64,000 bases of DNA from Chloroflexota bacterium (lineage in GTDB: Bacteria > Chloroflexota > Anaerolineae > Promineifilales > Promineifilaceae). Below the pieces are notes generated by a model. It was given only the letters and a program-made list of their open reading frames with translations. It was not told the origin of the DNA and ran no database searches. Of the stretch, positions 32,697 through 40,603 are shown piece after piece (the first letter of the stretch is position 1; the number at the start of each line of letters is the position of its first letter). The position numbers and the translations under genes are program-made. The stretch is from assembly GCA_014584575.1 (NCBI GenBank), contig JACTMP010000059.1, positions 1 to 64,000 on the forward strand. Reading direction: 5' to 3'.

Positions 32697-33531
32697 GCGC
32701 TTCACCCAACAGTTCAATATCGCCTGTCTGAAAGTCGGAGAGGGCAATTTCCAGGGTAAAGTCCGGCTGTTTGCCGCGCACCAGCGCCCCTCTGCCCAGC
32801 GCCGCCACCTGCACCTTGTTGCCAAAGAGGGTGCGCAGACCACGCACCGTCACCATGCGGTCGGTGTCGGTATCGTCAAAGGCGTATTCGTTGTGCATGT
32901 CAAACACCAGCGCCCCGGCCACGTCTTCGCGCATCAGCCCGGCCAGCATCATGCGCGTCAGGAAGCTCTTGCCGGTGCCGGTGGCCCCAAAAATACCGCT
33001 GGAACGTTTGACAAAACGGTTCAAATCGAGCCGCACCGGGTAGCCTTGTTCGATGGTGTGGCCGACGACGAACATGCCTTTGCCCTCTTCGCCAAAAATC
33101 TGGGCCACGTCGGCTTCGTTGGCCGGGCGCACTTCGGCGTGGTGGGCGGGCACGGTTTTCACCGGTTTGGGGCCGGGTATTTCCTGCCCTTTTTCCACTC
33201 GCGCTTGCCAGGCGGCCCGCTCCGGGTCGCCAAAATCAGGGCCTTTGTCCATGAGCAGAGTGGGGTACATCATCAGGGTGGTGTAGAGGGTTTTGCCGAG
33301 CAAGGCTTGTTGGATGGCCGGTTGCAGCCTGTCGGTTTTTTCGTCGGCAAAGCGGGGGTCGGTGGCCCCCAGTTGCAGGTCGGTGACAAGGCCAAAGTAG
33401 CGGTAACGGCCGTCATCACACACCACAAAGCTGCCTTCCTGCACCCGGTCGGCCGGCACCGTCAGCCGAATGCGAAACCCTTCCTTCAGCCCGCCACCCA
33501 CAATGTAACCAATTGCTTCCTTCATAATCAT
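32620..33531 (-). pseudogene. Truncated second copy of HerA-like ATPase
   Basis: The first ~280 residues are nearly the same as the intact protein at 23369-25072, including Walker A GATGTGKS and FDMHNEY. Similarity ends at ~32694 (after ELLGEAL); the last ~24 residues are antisense S18 sequence and the catalytic second half is missing. It is thus a 5' fragment of herA. The start lies 5 bases after the VapC remnant, so it may still be transcribed from the VapB promoter. Confidence 0.93.
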
Positions 33532-33536
33532 CAGCC

Positions 33537-33689
33537 TTACCAGATAGTTTTAAGGGGATAGTTAGTGAACATCGTATCGGCCGTAATGATCGCAATATCT
33601 TCAACAATAACCTGAGCAATCAGAAGGCGATCAAAGGGGTCTTTATGGTGAGAAGGCAACTCCCCTAATTTTAAGATATGTGGGAACAT
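33537..33689 (-). pseudogene. VapC-type PIN toxin remnant
   Basis: A 50-codon frame encodes only the C-terminal end of a PIN toxin: SHHKDPFDRLLIAQVIVED, then AIITADTMFTNYPLKTIW. A full VapC has about 125 residues with an N-terminal LLLDTH motif, which is missing here. The frame begins at an ATG inside the end of the vapB gene. The deletion removed the first catalytic acids, so the toxin should be inactive. Confidence 0.85.
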
Positions 33690-33922
33690 GTTTCCCCTAA
33701 CCAAAACTCTTCCGGCAAGGGAGCATCAAAGTCGTCGCTTGTCCAGATTGCGCCTGCATGTAAGCCAGGTATTCGCTCCTTTTTAACAGGTTCAACTGGG
33801 GCCAGCCGTGCAACCGGGACATTTTTCTTTGTCAGAATAATCTCCGTGCCATTGTTTAGCAATCGCAATAGTTCTGAAAATCTTGATTCCACTTCGCTAA
33901 CTTCTACTGTTTGTGTGAACAT
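33671..33922 (-). CDS. vapB: VapB/Phd-type antitoxin
   Basis: An 83-residue antitoxin of the Phd/YefM-like group linked with PIN toxins. The N-terminal DNA-binding part is VSEVESRFSELLRLLNNGTEIILTKKNVPVARLAP (in adjoining blocks) and the C-terminal toxin-binding part IPGLHAGAIWTSDDFDAPLPEEFWLGE. After FWLGE the family usually ends; the extra TCSHIS reflects the deletion that damaged vapC. It lies between the truncated herA and that gene's original upstream region. Confidence 0.85.
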   Translation of the reverse strand: MFTQTVEVSEVESRFSELLRLLNNGTEIILTKKNVPVARLAPVEPVKKERIPGLHAGAIWTSDDFDAPLPEEFWLGETCSHIS

Positions 33923-34102
33923 AAGCCTGATCCTTTCTCACACTGCTTTTGGAAGGCAGCGTCGCTGCAAAAGCGGTCATGCCGTCCCCTTTTGTATTTT
34001 TTGATAAGATTATACCTGTGTTTTGTATGCGATGGGTGGATTTGGTCGGTAATGAGCTGACGGCCGTGCCAAACGCATGATCGAGTGGGTATACTATGGG
34101 CT

Positions 34103-34660
34103 ATGCAGATAGTTGATCTCCTACCGGATAATCACGATATGATTGAGCAGATGACGGCCGTACTCCACACTGCCTTCCGCGCCCATTATCCCGATGCCTG
34201 GCCCGACATGGAATCGGCGCGGGCGGAGGTGGAAGAGTTTTTTGACCCGGAGCGGATTTGCCGGGTGGCGGTGGCCGACGATGGCACGGTGTTGGGTTGG
34301 GTGGGGGCAAGCAGTGAATATAACGGCCGTGCCTGGGAACTACACCCCCTCGCCATCCACCCCGATGTCCAGGGGCAGGGCGTGGGCAGGGCGTTGGTCG
34401 CCGATTTAGAAGTGCAGGTGCGGGCACGTCGTGGCGTCACCATTTTTCTGGGCACCGATGACGAAGACAACCAGACCAGCCTCAGCAACAGTGACCTGTA
34501 CCCCAACCCCCTCGACCACCTGTCCCGCATTCAAAACCTGAACCGGCACCCCTTTGAGTTTTACCAGAAAGTGGGATTTGTCATCGTGGGCGTCATTCCC
34601 GACGCCAACGGCCCCGGCAAGCCGGACATCCTCATGGCCAAACGAGTCAGCCAGGAATAA
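34103..34660 (+). CDS. AAC(6')-like aminoglycoside N-acetyltransferase (copy 2)
   Basis: A 185-residue GNAT protein strongly similar to the one at 26732-27286 along its full length (same RAHYPDAW, DPERICRVAVAD, GTDDEDNQTSLSN, RHPFEFYQKVGFVIVG). Acetyl-CoA loop QGQGVGRA is intact. Differences are scattered single residues, so both copies seem to be under selection. The ATG at 34103 equals the start of copy 1. It shares the herA-antitoxin-acetyltransferase order with the first locus. Confidence 0.8.
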   Translation: MQIVDLLPDNHDMIEQMTAVLHTAFRAHYPDAWPDMESARAEVEEFFDPERICRVAVADDGTVLGWVGASSEYNGRAWELHPLAIHPDVQGQGVGRALVADLEVQVRARRGVTIFLGTDDEDNQTSLSNSDLYPNPLDHLSRIQNLNRHPFEFYQKVGFVIVGVIPDANGPGKPDILMAKRVSQE

Positions 34661-34665
34661 TTCCA

Positions 34666-35838
34666 CTACTTATTCGTTGTGGACAATTGCTGGCGCAACC
34701 GTTCGTAGGCGGGGCGGGGGGAGCCGTCAGGGTTGAGCAGGCTGTACCCGCTCATTTCGTCTTCGGGTACACGGCCGTATACCAGATTCCACACCGTCAC
34801 TAGCTCTACCGACGGCCAGTCGCGCCCGATGCGATCAAGGGCGGCTGAAAGATAGGCCGCCTGCTGTTCCGGCGTGACCCAGGGCTGGTCGCCCTGCCCA
34901 ATGGTGTAACCCAACTCCTTCACCCACAGCGGCCTATCTACGCCATACTCTGCCAGGATCGCCTGCCATTCGCCGATACGGGCCAGGCTGAGGCCGGTTT
35001 GCACCGCTGTGGCCGCCTCCGGGTGCTGCCCAAACCCGTAGGCATGGACGCCCAGCACATCAAAACAGTCAGCGGCCCCGGCCGCCAGCATCCCTCGCAA
35101 AAAGTCGCGGTCATCACGGGCGCGGGGGGAGTTTTCATTGGTGGGGGCCAGGCCGGCCGTCACCACCAAAACAGCCGGGTCTTGGGCCTTAATGCGCTGA
35201 TAAGCCACCCCTAACACCCCCACATAATCGGCCGGGTCGGCCACCTGCCCGTCAAAGCGCCGCCAATGATCCTCCAGGTCGCCGCCGGAGCGGCTCCATT
35301 CGGCGGCCAGATTGGGTTCGTTCCAGATGACGTAAGCGGCAATGGCGCCCCGATACCGCCGGGCTACGGCCGTGACAAAATCCGCATACGCCGCCAGGTC
35401 AAACGGCACCGCCCCCGCCTGCCGCGCCCATTCCGGCGGCATGTCCAGCCGTACCACCAGATGCAGCCCGGCCTCTTGCGCCACCCGCACCATGTAATCG
35501 CTGGCTTCCCAGGTATAGAGGCCGGGAGTGGGGTTCAAATCTCGCCAGGGGAATACCTGCACGGCCGTATCAAATCCGATGGCAGTGGCATGACCGGCCG
35601 TCAGGTCGTCGAGAAACAGGGTGTGGACGGCGTGATACATGGGCCGTTTCGCCGTGATGGGGGTGGAGAAGGTGGCCGGTTGGTGGGTGGCGTCGGCCAG
35701 GGTGCTGGGCGGGTGACCAAAACGGTCACAGGCGGAGAGGGTAGGGGTGGGCAGGGGCAACGGCCGTGTCCTCCCTTCGCTGCCGGACAAAGCCAGCAGC
35801 AAGGTGCATAATAAAAGCCACCGCCAACCGCGCCGCAT
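34666..35838 (-). CDS. Secreted glycoside-hydrolase-like protein
   Basis: A 390-residue exported protein: basic start, hydrophobic WLLLCTLLLALSG, then a Pro/Thr-rich stretch. The barrel resembles GH39/GH5-type clan GH-A enzymes: AAYVIWNEPNLAAEW near residue 170 gives the acid/base Glu and LWVKELGYT near 306 the nucleophile Glu; HAYGFGQHPE lies between. Substrate is unknown. Its start is one base from the stop of the upstream LVIVD lipoprotein gene, so both form an operon. Compare the GH-like lipoprotein at 10415. Confidence 0.78.
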   Translation of the reverse strand: MRRGWRWLLLCTLLLALSGSEGRTRPLPLPTPTLSACDRFGHPPSTLADATHQPATFSTPITAKRPMYHAVHTLFLDDLTAGHATAIGFDTAVQVFPWRDLNPTPGLYTWEASDYMVRVAQEAGLHLVVRLDMPPEWARQAGAVPFDLAAYADFVTAVARRYRGAIAAYVIWNEPNLAAEWSRSGGDLEDHWRRFDGQVADPADYVGVLGVAYQRIKAQDPAVLVVTAGLAPTNENSPRARDDRDFLRGMLAAGAADCFDVLGVHAYGFGQHPEAATAVQTGLSLARIGEWQAILAEYGVDRPLWVKELGYTIGQGDQPWVTPEQQAAYLSAALDRIGRDWPSVELVTVWNLVYGRVPEDEMSGYSLLNPDGSPRPAYERLRQQLSTTNK

Positions 35839-35839
35839 G

Positions 35840-36925
35840 TTAAGGCGTCACCGCAGGCGTCACCGTAGGCGTCACCGTCGGTTGTGGCGGAGGGATGGGG
35901 GTATGGGCGGTGGTCGTCACCAGAAACGGCCGTTGCCGATCACTTACATCTACAATCGCCAGCCCATCCCAGGTGGCCACATACAGATAATCGCCATCAC
36001 TTGCCCACATCATATCCAACGGCGGCGAGTGCCAATCCATCTGCCCCACCAACAGCGGGTTGTCTGGCTGGCTGACGTCGTACACCCGGATGTGGGCATC
36101 GCTGGCCATAATGGCCGTGTTCTCTTTGACCACCAGCCGCGCATGATGAAAGCCGTCTGTTGTCTCTTGATAAGCCACCTCTTGAGGGGCTACCGGATCG
36201 GTAATGTCTACCACCCACAAACCATGCCCGGCCACCAGCGCGTAGCGGTGCGTGTCCGTTTTCAGCAGGGCCACATCATAGCCAGGGCGCAGTTCGGGGG
36301 TGAACTGCCCCAAAAACAGCGGCGCTTGCGGTTCGCCGATGTCTGCCAGCCACAGCCCACCTCCACACGCCCCACTGCGAAAACTGCAACTGCCCCAAAC
36401 CCCCAGCAGCAGATTATCCTCTACGGCAACAGCGCCCAACCCTTGGGGTAGACTGGTCACTTCACGCGGGGTGTTGGGTGTGGCCCACTCGACCGCGTAT
36501 ACATTTTCCCAATCGCTCACGTACACCAGGTCGCCCTGCGCTGCCAGGTCTTCGGCCAGATGACGGGTGGTGAAGTACCCTTCAATTTGTGGTTGTTGGG
36601 GGCGGCTGATGTCCACCAACTGCACCCCACCATCCGGTGGGCCGGTGGCGCTGTCCCAACTTTCCTCCGAGGGCCAATGGATGACGTAGGCCCGCTGCCC
36701 GTCGGTCACAATCCGGCGCACATGCCCCGGTGTTTCCCAGGTGGTGACGAGTTGGGGGTTTTCCGGCGTAGCCACATCATACACCTGCACTTGATCTTCG
36801 TGCGCGATGAAGACGGTACGGCCGTGCCCAAAGCCGGTACCAGATTCCAGTGTTGGTTGGGGACGGCAAGCCGCCAGGCACCAAACAAACACCATACACA
36901 CCACGATAATCACCCTTCTGCTCAT
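35840..36925 (-). CDS. LVIVD-repeat beta-propeller lipoprotein
   Basis: A 361-residue lipoprotein with lipobox CLAAC and repeated blades of the LVIVD type: VQVYDVATPENPQLV, VQLVDISRPQQPQIEG, LWLADIGEPQAPLFLG, LWVVDITDPVAPQEVA, IRVYDVSQPDNPLLVG and LAIVDVSDRQRPFLV. Six or seven blades give a surface propeller for binding. The tail is TVTPTVTPAVTP, coded by a small tandem repeat of GGCGTCACCG. GAGGTGA precedes the ATG. It is the first gene of the operon with the GH-like gene. Confidence 0.85.
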   Translation of the reverse strand: MSRRVIIVVCMVFVWCLAACRPQPTLESGTGFGHGRTVFIAHEDQVQVYDVATPENPQLVTTWETPGHVRRIVTDGQRAYVIHWPSEESWDSATGPPDGGVQLVDISRPQQPQIEGYFTTRHLAEDLAAQGDLVYVSDWENVYAVEWATPNTPREVTSLPQGLGAVAVEDNLLLGVWGSCSFRSGACGGGLWLADIGEPQAPLFLGQFTPELRPGYDVALLKTDTHRYALVAGHGLWVVDITDPVAPQEVAYQETTDGFHHARLVVKENTAIMASDAHIRVYDVSQPDNPLLVGQMDWHSPPLDMMWASDGDYLYVATWDGLAIVDVSDRQRPFLVTTTAHTPIPPPQPTVTPTVTPAVTP

Positions 36926-37127
36926 AAAAATTCACCTCGTTTTTTTTTCATACCGCACGTTATACGTATCCACCGGGATGCGGGGGATTGTAGGCGTGTG
37001 CGGTCAGGGGAACCACACGGCCGTCAGTTGTTTACGCTACGTCTGGCCGATTATCCGGCCCTGAAATGGGGGATAAACGATTCCGGGGCACGACAGGATT
37101 ATCACGTAGCTTAAGCCGATATGTGGT

Positions 37128-37171
37128 TTGACATGTCAATCATCCCCGTTATAATTGATATAAAATATCAA
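37128..37171 (+). promoter_or_regulatory. Consensus promoter plus Zur-like box
   Basis: TTGACA (37128-37133), 16-base spacer, TATAAT (37150-37155), directly followed by TTGATATAAAATATCAA (37155-37171), a 17-base palindrome identical to the one before znuA and in the same place relative to the -10. Upstream, 36926-37127 holds nothing else that I can identify. Confidence 0.85.
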
Positions 37172-37184
37172 TAAGGGTTTGAAT

Positions 37185-38093
37185 ATGTATGAAGTGATTA
37201 TTGTCGGTGGCAGCGCGGCGGGTTTGAGTGCGGCGCTGGTATTGGGCCGCTTTCGGCGGCGCGTTTTAATTTGTGATCATCAAAAGCCGCGTAACGCCCC
37301 GGCGGAGGCGGCGCATAACTTCTTTACCCGTGATGGCACACCGCCGGCGGAATTGTTACGGATTGGGCGGGAACAGTTACGGCCGTACCCCACAGTCCAG
37401 TACCGCGCCGCTGAAGTTATCAGCCTCAAACCCATTGCCGACGGGTTTGACGTGCAAACGGCCGATGGCGCTATTTTTCAAAGCCGCCGGGTGCTGCTGG
37501 CTACCGGCGTGCGCGATGAGTTGCCACCCATCCCTGGTCTGGCCGACTATTGGGGGAAAGGCGGTGTGCATCATTGCCCCTATTGTCACGGGTGGGAAGT
37601 GCGCGACCAGAAAATTGTGATCATCGGCAATGGCGAAGTTGTTTCCCATCTGGCCGCCTTGTTGTCTGCCCTCAGCGCCGATATTTCCGCTTGTTTATAC
37701 GGCGACCCCCCGCCTACGCCAGCGCAATTGGATAAACTCCAGCAAATGGGGGTAACGGTGTATGACACCGGGATAGCAGCCGTTGAAGGTGATTCCGGGC
37801 ATGTGCAGGGGATTCGTTTAGAGGACGGCCGTGTCCTTCCGTGCCAGGCAATCTTTGTGGGCACAAAACCACAGCAGCACAGCCCGTTGGCACGCGAAAT
37901 CGGTTGCCAGTTTACTGAACAAGGCTATGTGCAGGTAGATATGTTGGGGCGCACCAGCGTACCCCATGTGTATGCGGCGGGTGATATGGTCACGCCCTTT
38001 CATCAGGTTGTGATGGCCGCAGCTTCAGGGACGGCCGCGGGCAGCGGCATCAATGCGGACATTGTGTTCCCGCCGACAAATAGTCATTCATAG
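37185..38093 (+). CDS. Thioredoxin-reductase-like FAD/NAD(P) oxidoreductase
   Basis: A 302-residue flavoprotein of the thioredoxin reductase group. FAD loop IIVGGSAAGLSAALVLGR at the N terminus, the redox pair HCPYCHGWE, NAD(P) loop IIGNGEVVSHLAALL, and the FAD-contacting VPHVYAAGDMV near the end. It may be a thioredoxin or low-molecular-weight disulphide reductase. The ATG at 37185 has AAGGG 7 bases upstream. A Zur-like box lies at its promoter, linking thiol redox state to zinc supply. Confidence 0.88.
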   Translation: MYEVIIVGGSAAGLSAALVLGRFRRRVLICDHQKPRNAPAEAAHNFFTRDGTPPAELLRIGREQLRPYPTVQYRAAEVISLKPIADGFDVQTADGAIFQSRRVLLATGVRDELPPIPGLADYWGKGGVHHCPYCHGWEVRDQKIVIIGNGEVVSHLAALLSALSADISACLYGDPPPTPAQLDKLQQMGVTVYDTGIAAVEGDSGHVQGIRLEDGRVLPCQAIFVGTKPQQHSPLAREIGCQFTEQGYVQVDMLGRTSVPHVYAAGDMVTPFHQVVMAAASGTAAGSGINADIVFPPTNSHS

Positions 38094-38147
38094 GCATTAT
38101 CGGCGGAGCGAAATAGTGTATCATCTCAATAAATAGGGGTGAGCGAA

Positions 38148-38183
38148 GTGCGCATCCTCAGATGCGCATCTGAGGATGCGCAC
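38148..38183. repeat. 36-bp perfect palindrome (GCATCCTCAGATGC element)
   Basis: GTGCGCATCCTCAGATGC is followed directly by its reverse complement. The core 14-mer GCATCCTCAGATGC recurs at 39356-39369 and, inverted, at 39380-39393. Confidence 0.9.
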
Positions 38184-38229
38184 CCCGCCACGAGATATTG
38201 AGAAGATACGAAATGGTTTGCTAAACCCA

Positions 38230-38718
38230 TCAGGGGAAAAGGGTTTCATCGGCCGTCACACGACGGGCCGTCACCCGACGCCACAAGAAAAAACTTAGCC
38301 CCAGAATGAAGAGCAGGTAGCTGCCCACCAGCAAAAGATAGAGCAGGCGCAACCACAAAGGCGTCCCGTAGCCGCTTAGAGATGATATGTAAAAGATGAA
38401 AGCGGCCAGCCAACTGACTGCAAAGCCCAACAAAATGGGATTGATGCGCCGGGCCAGCGGCAGCCCGCGCCAGGTGGGCGAAATGAGCAGCAGAAACGAA
38501 GCGGCCGGCGGCCCCAAAAGGAGCATGAGCCAGAGGAAAAACCCGGCTCGACCCAGGTAATCGGCCGCGCCGGAAAAGGCAAACAAGAGAAAGGTCAGGG
38601 CTGCGCCCAGCGCCAGGTGTAGGAGGCGCAAGATGGACTCTAGCTGGCGTTGCAGGGAAACGGCCATAGGCATTTCCTCAAATCCTTCATATTCAAAATG
38701 ATGTTGTTTCATGATCAT
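38230..38718 (-). CDS. Four-helix membrane protein paired with PadR
   Basis: A 162-residue membrane protein with about four hydrophobic helices (residues ~34-56, 60-80, 92-115, 122-145). No known motif is visible. Its start overlaps the stop of the PadR gene (ATGA), and PadR-membrane protein pairs are common, often acting in antimicrobial or stress response. The ATG at 38712 is a possible alternative start. Function unknown. Confidence 0.75.
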   Translation of the reverse strand: MIMKQHHFEYEGFEEMPMAVSLQRQLESILRLLHLALGAALTFLLFAFSGAADYLGRAGFFLWLMLLLGPPAASFLLLISPTWRGLPLARRINPILLGFAVSWLAAFIFYISSLSGYGTPLWLRLLYLLLVGSYLLFILGLSFFLWRRVTARRVTADETLFP

Positions 38719-39086
38719 CCTCCGTCTATCACAGAATCTATTGCCGCCGCCACCTCTGGCCGGGCAAAAATACGAATGTTGCGTTCGATGAAACGGGCCA
38801 ACAACTGCTGACCTGATGGCGTGAGCGTGTAGTAGCGGCGCGGTGGCCCCACATCCGAGTTTTGTGTCTGGCTTTGAATCAGGCCATTCTCTTCAAAACG
38901 TTTGAGCGCCCGGTAGATACTCTTTTCATCGGCCGTTACTGTGCCCTGGCTCATCTCGGTAATCATCGCCGTCATTTCGTAGGCGTAGGCGGCACGGCCG
39001 TGCAGCAGCAGCAGCATCCAAAAAGAGAGAAGTCCCTTTTTATAATTGTCTTCCCACTGTTGTAGCAGGTCATCTAATTGGGCCAT
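38715..39086 (-). CDS. PadR-family transcriptional regulator
   Basis: A 123-residue regulator with a winged helix: FWMLLLLHGRAAYAYEMTAMI, KSIYRALKRFEENGLIQSQ and PPRRYYTLTPSGQQLLARF. It likely represses its own operon with the membrane protein. Upstream on the coding strand, TACCGTTAGTGG and GACGGTA repeats surround a TATAAT at about 39103-39108, suitable for an operator. The gene is flanked by palindromic repeats on both sides. Confidence 0.88.
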   Translation of the reverse strand: MAQLDDLLQQWEDNYKKGLLSFWMLLLLHGRAAYAYEMTAMITEMSQGTVTADEKSIYRALKRFEENGLIQSQTQNSDVGPPRRYYTLTPSGQQLLARFIERNIRIFARPEVAAAIDSVIDGG

Positions 39087-39182
39087 TCTTGTGTTTGCGC
39101 TCGCTATTATACCGTCAGTTGAATACCACTAACGGTAGAATATAGTGGTTTACGGCCGTTGTCAAGGAGTGTGCTCTAGATC

Positions 39183-39301
39183 CAGCAATTCTCAATTTGT
39201 CCGGCGACGGCAGATAAATCTGCACCTACACAAGGCGAAGTCGGCCTTCGCCGACTGGTCTTAGCCGACGAAGGTCGGCTTCGCCAAATTGAGAATTGCT
39301 G
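39183..39301. mobile_element. MITE copy 1 (119 bp, 17-bp terminal inverted repeats, 9-bp target duplication)
   Basis: Ends are CAGCAATTCTCAATTTG and its exact complement CAAATTGAGAATTGCTG. The element is flanked on both sides by CTCTAGATC (39174-39182 and 39302-39310), a 9-bp target duplication. Internally it has GGCAGATAAATCTGCACC and GTCGGCCTTCGCCGAC hairpins shared with copy 2 at 58580. No coding frame, so it must depend on a transposase elsewhere. Confidence 0.92.
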
Positions 39302-39354
39302 CTCTAGATCGCCAGGTATTGGCGTATAATCAGTTGCTCTAAATGGGCGGAGTG

Positions 39355-39396
39355 GGCATCCTCAGATGCCCGCCGGTTCGCATCTGAGGATGCGAA
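39355..39396. repeat. Paired GCATCCTCAGATGC palindromes
   Basis: GCATCCTCAGATGC (39356-39369) and GCATCTGAGGATGC (39380-39393) face each other over 10 bases. The same words make up the perfect palindrome at 38148-38183. It lies just upstream of the metal-receptor gene. Confidence 0.85.
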
Positions 39397-39417
39397 CTTT
39401 GCTCAGGTCTACTGATA

Positions 39418-40287
39418 ATGGGTGAGATGGAAGCAAAAGAGAAGTTGATGATACCTGATAGAACACAAACGGTGATAGACCAGATGGGGCGCAGCGTCAT
39501 CGCGCCTCGGCAGCCGCAGCGCATCATCTCCCTCGTCCCCTCGCAGACAGAGCTGCTGTTTGATTTGGGGCTGGACGCGGAGATCGTCGGCCGTACCAAG
39601 TTTTGTGTGCATCCGGCAGGTAAAGTAGCACAGAAACCGAGCGTGGGTGGCACCAAGCAGTTCCGCTTTGACGTAATTGACCGGCTGCAACCTGACCTGA
39701 TCATTGGCAATAAAGAGGAGAACTATCAGGAGGGAATCGAACAACTGGCGGCCAGATACCCGGTCTGGATGAGCGACATCACCACGTTAACCGAAGCGCT
39801 GGACATGATTCGCCGGGTGGGGCAGTTAGTAGACCGGGAAGAACGGGCGGCGGCGCTGGCGGCGGAAATTGAAACAAAATTTGCCCAATTGCCACCCCGG
39901 CCGCCGGGGCGGTCACGGCCGTATCGCGTGGGCTACTTCATCTGGCAAAAACCGTTCATGGTAGCGGGTGGGCACACCTTCATCCACGACATGCTTACCC
40001 GCTGTGGGCTGGTGAATGGGTTTGCGGCGATGGGCGACGGCCGTTACCCCGAAGTGACCGCCGCGCAAATCCATGCCGCCGACCTGGACGCCATTCTGCT
40101 CTCCTCCGAGCCATTCCCCTTTGCCGAAAAGCACCGGCAGGCATTTCAGGCGCAGTTTCCGGGCACGGCCCGAAACCGCTTCGGGTTCGCCGTCTGTCTG
40201 GTAGATGGCGAGATGTTTTCCTGGTACGGCAGTCGCCTGCTTCTGGCAGCCGATTATTTGTGCCTGTTCATTGATTCACTGACATAA
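39418..40287 (+). CDS. BtuF-like helical-backbone metal receptor, without signal peptide
   Basis: A ~280-289-residue protein of the periplasmic-binding class III fold (BtuF/FhuD-like): PQRIISLVPSQTELLFDLGL, then KPSVGGTKQFRFDVIDRLQPDLIIGNKEEN and a long helix linker. Binding of cobalamin or a metal complex is the family role. There is no signal peptide or lipobox, so it may be cytoplasmic and not part of an ABC importer; no btuCD is near. Starts at 39418, 39427 and 39448 are possible; AGAGAAG supports 39448. Confidence 0.8.
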   Translation: MGEMEAKEKLMIPDRTQTVIDQMGRSVIAPRQPQRIISLVPSQTELLFDLGLDAEIVGRTKFCVHPAGKVAQKPSVGGTKQFRFDVIDRLQPDLIIGNKEENYQEGIEQLAARYPVWMSDITTLTEALDMIRRVGQLVDREERAAALAAEIETKFAQLPPRPPGRSRPYRVGYFIWQKPFMVAGGHTFIHDMLTRCGLVNGFAAMGDGRYPEVTAAQIHAADLDAILLSSEPFPFAEKHRQAFQAQFPGTARNRFGFAVCLVDGEMFSWYGSRLLLAADYLCLFIDSLT

Positions 40288-40339
40288 GGATAATCGGGAG
40301 GTGTGGAAAAAAGTTGTTTTTATTGCCGGGGAATTCAAT

Positions 40340-40603
40340 CTACTGAGATTGCAAAAGCCGCCTCATCTCGTCACTAGAAATGCCGCCTTCTTTCTCTTGA
40401 TGTTTCCGTGACTTTTCGATCAGGTTGAGGAATTGCGGATTGGTACTTAAGGATAAGGCTTCCAAATCAATAGCTTCAGCATCAATGATAACCGCCAGCG
40501 GTTGCCCATCAGCCGTAATAACAATTGGCCCTAAATCTGCCTTTTGGGCATATTCTGCCAAAGGCTTTGTTGCTTCCGTAATATCTAGTGTGAGTACCGT
40601 CAT
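40340..40603 (-). CDS. Phd/YefM-like antitoxin
   Basis: An 87-residue protein resembling Phd/YefM antitoxins in its N-terminal half: EATKPLAEYAQKADLGPIVITADGQPLAVIIDAEA. The C-terminal half is charged and helical, suited to toxin binding. Its start overlaps the stop of the RelE-like toxin (ATGA), so the pair is in reversed order (toxin first). It would neutralise the toxin and repress the operon. Confidence 0.8.
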   Translation of the reverse strand: MTVLTLDITEATKPLAEYAQKADLGPIVITADGQPLAVIIDAEAIDLEALSLSTNPQFLNLIEKSRKHQEKEGGISSDEMRRLLQSQ

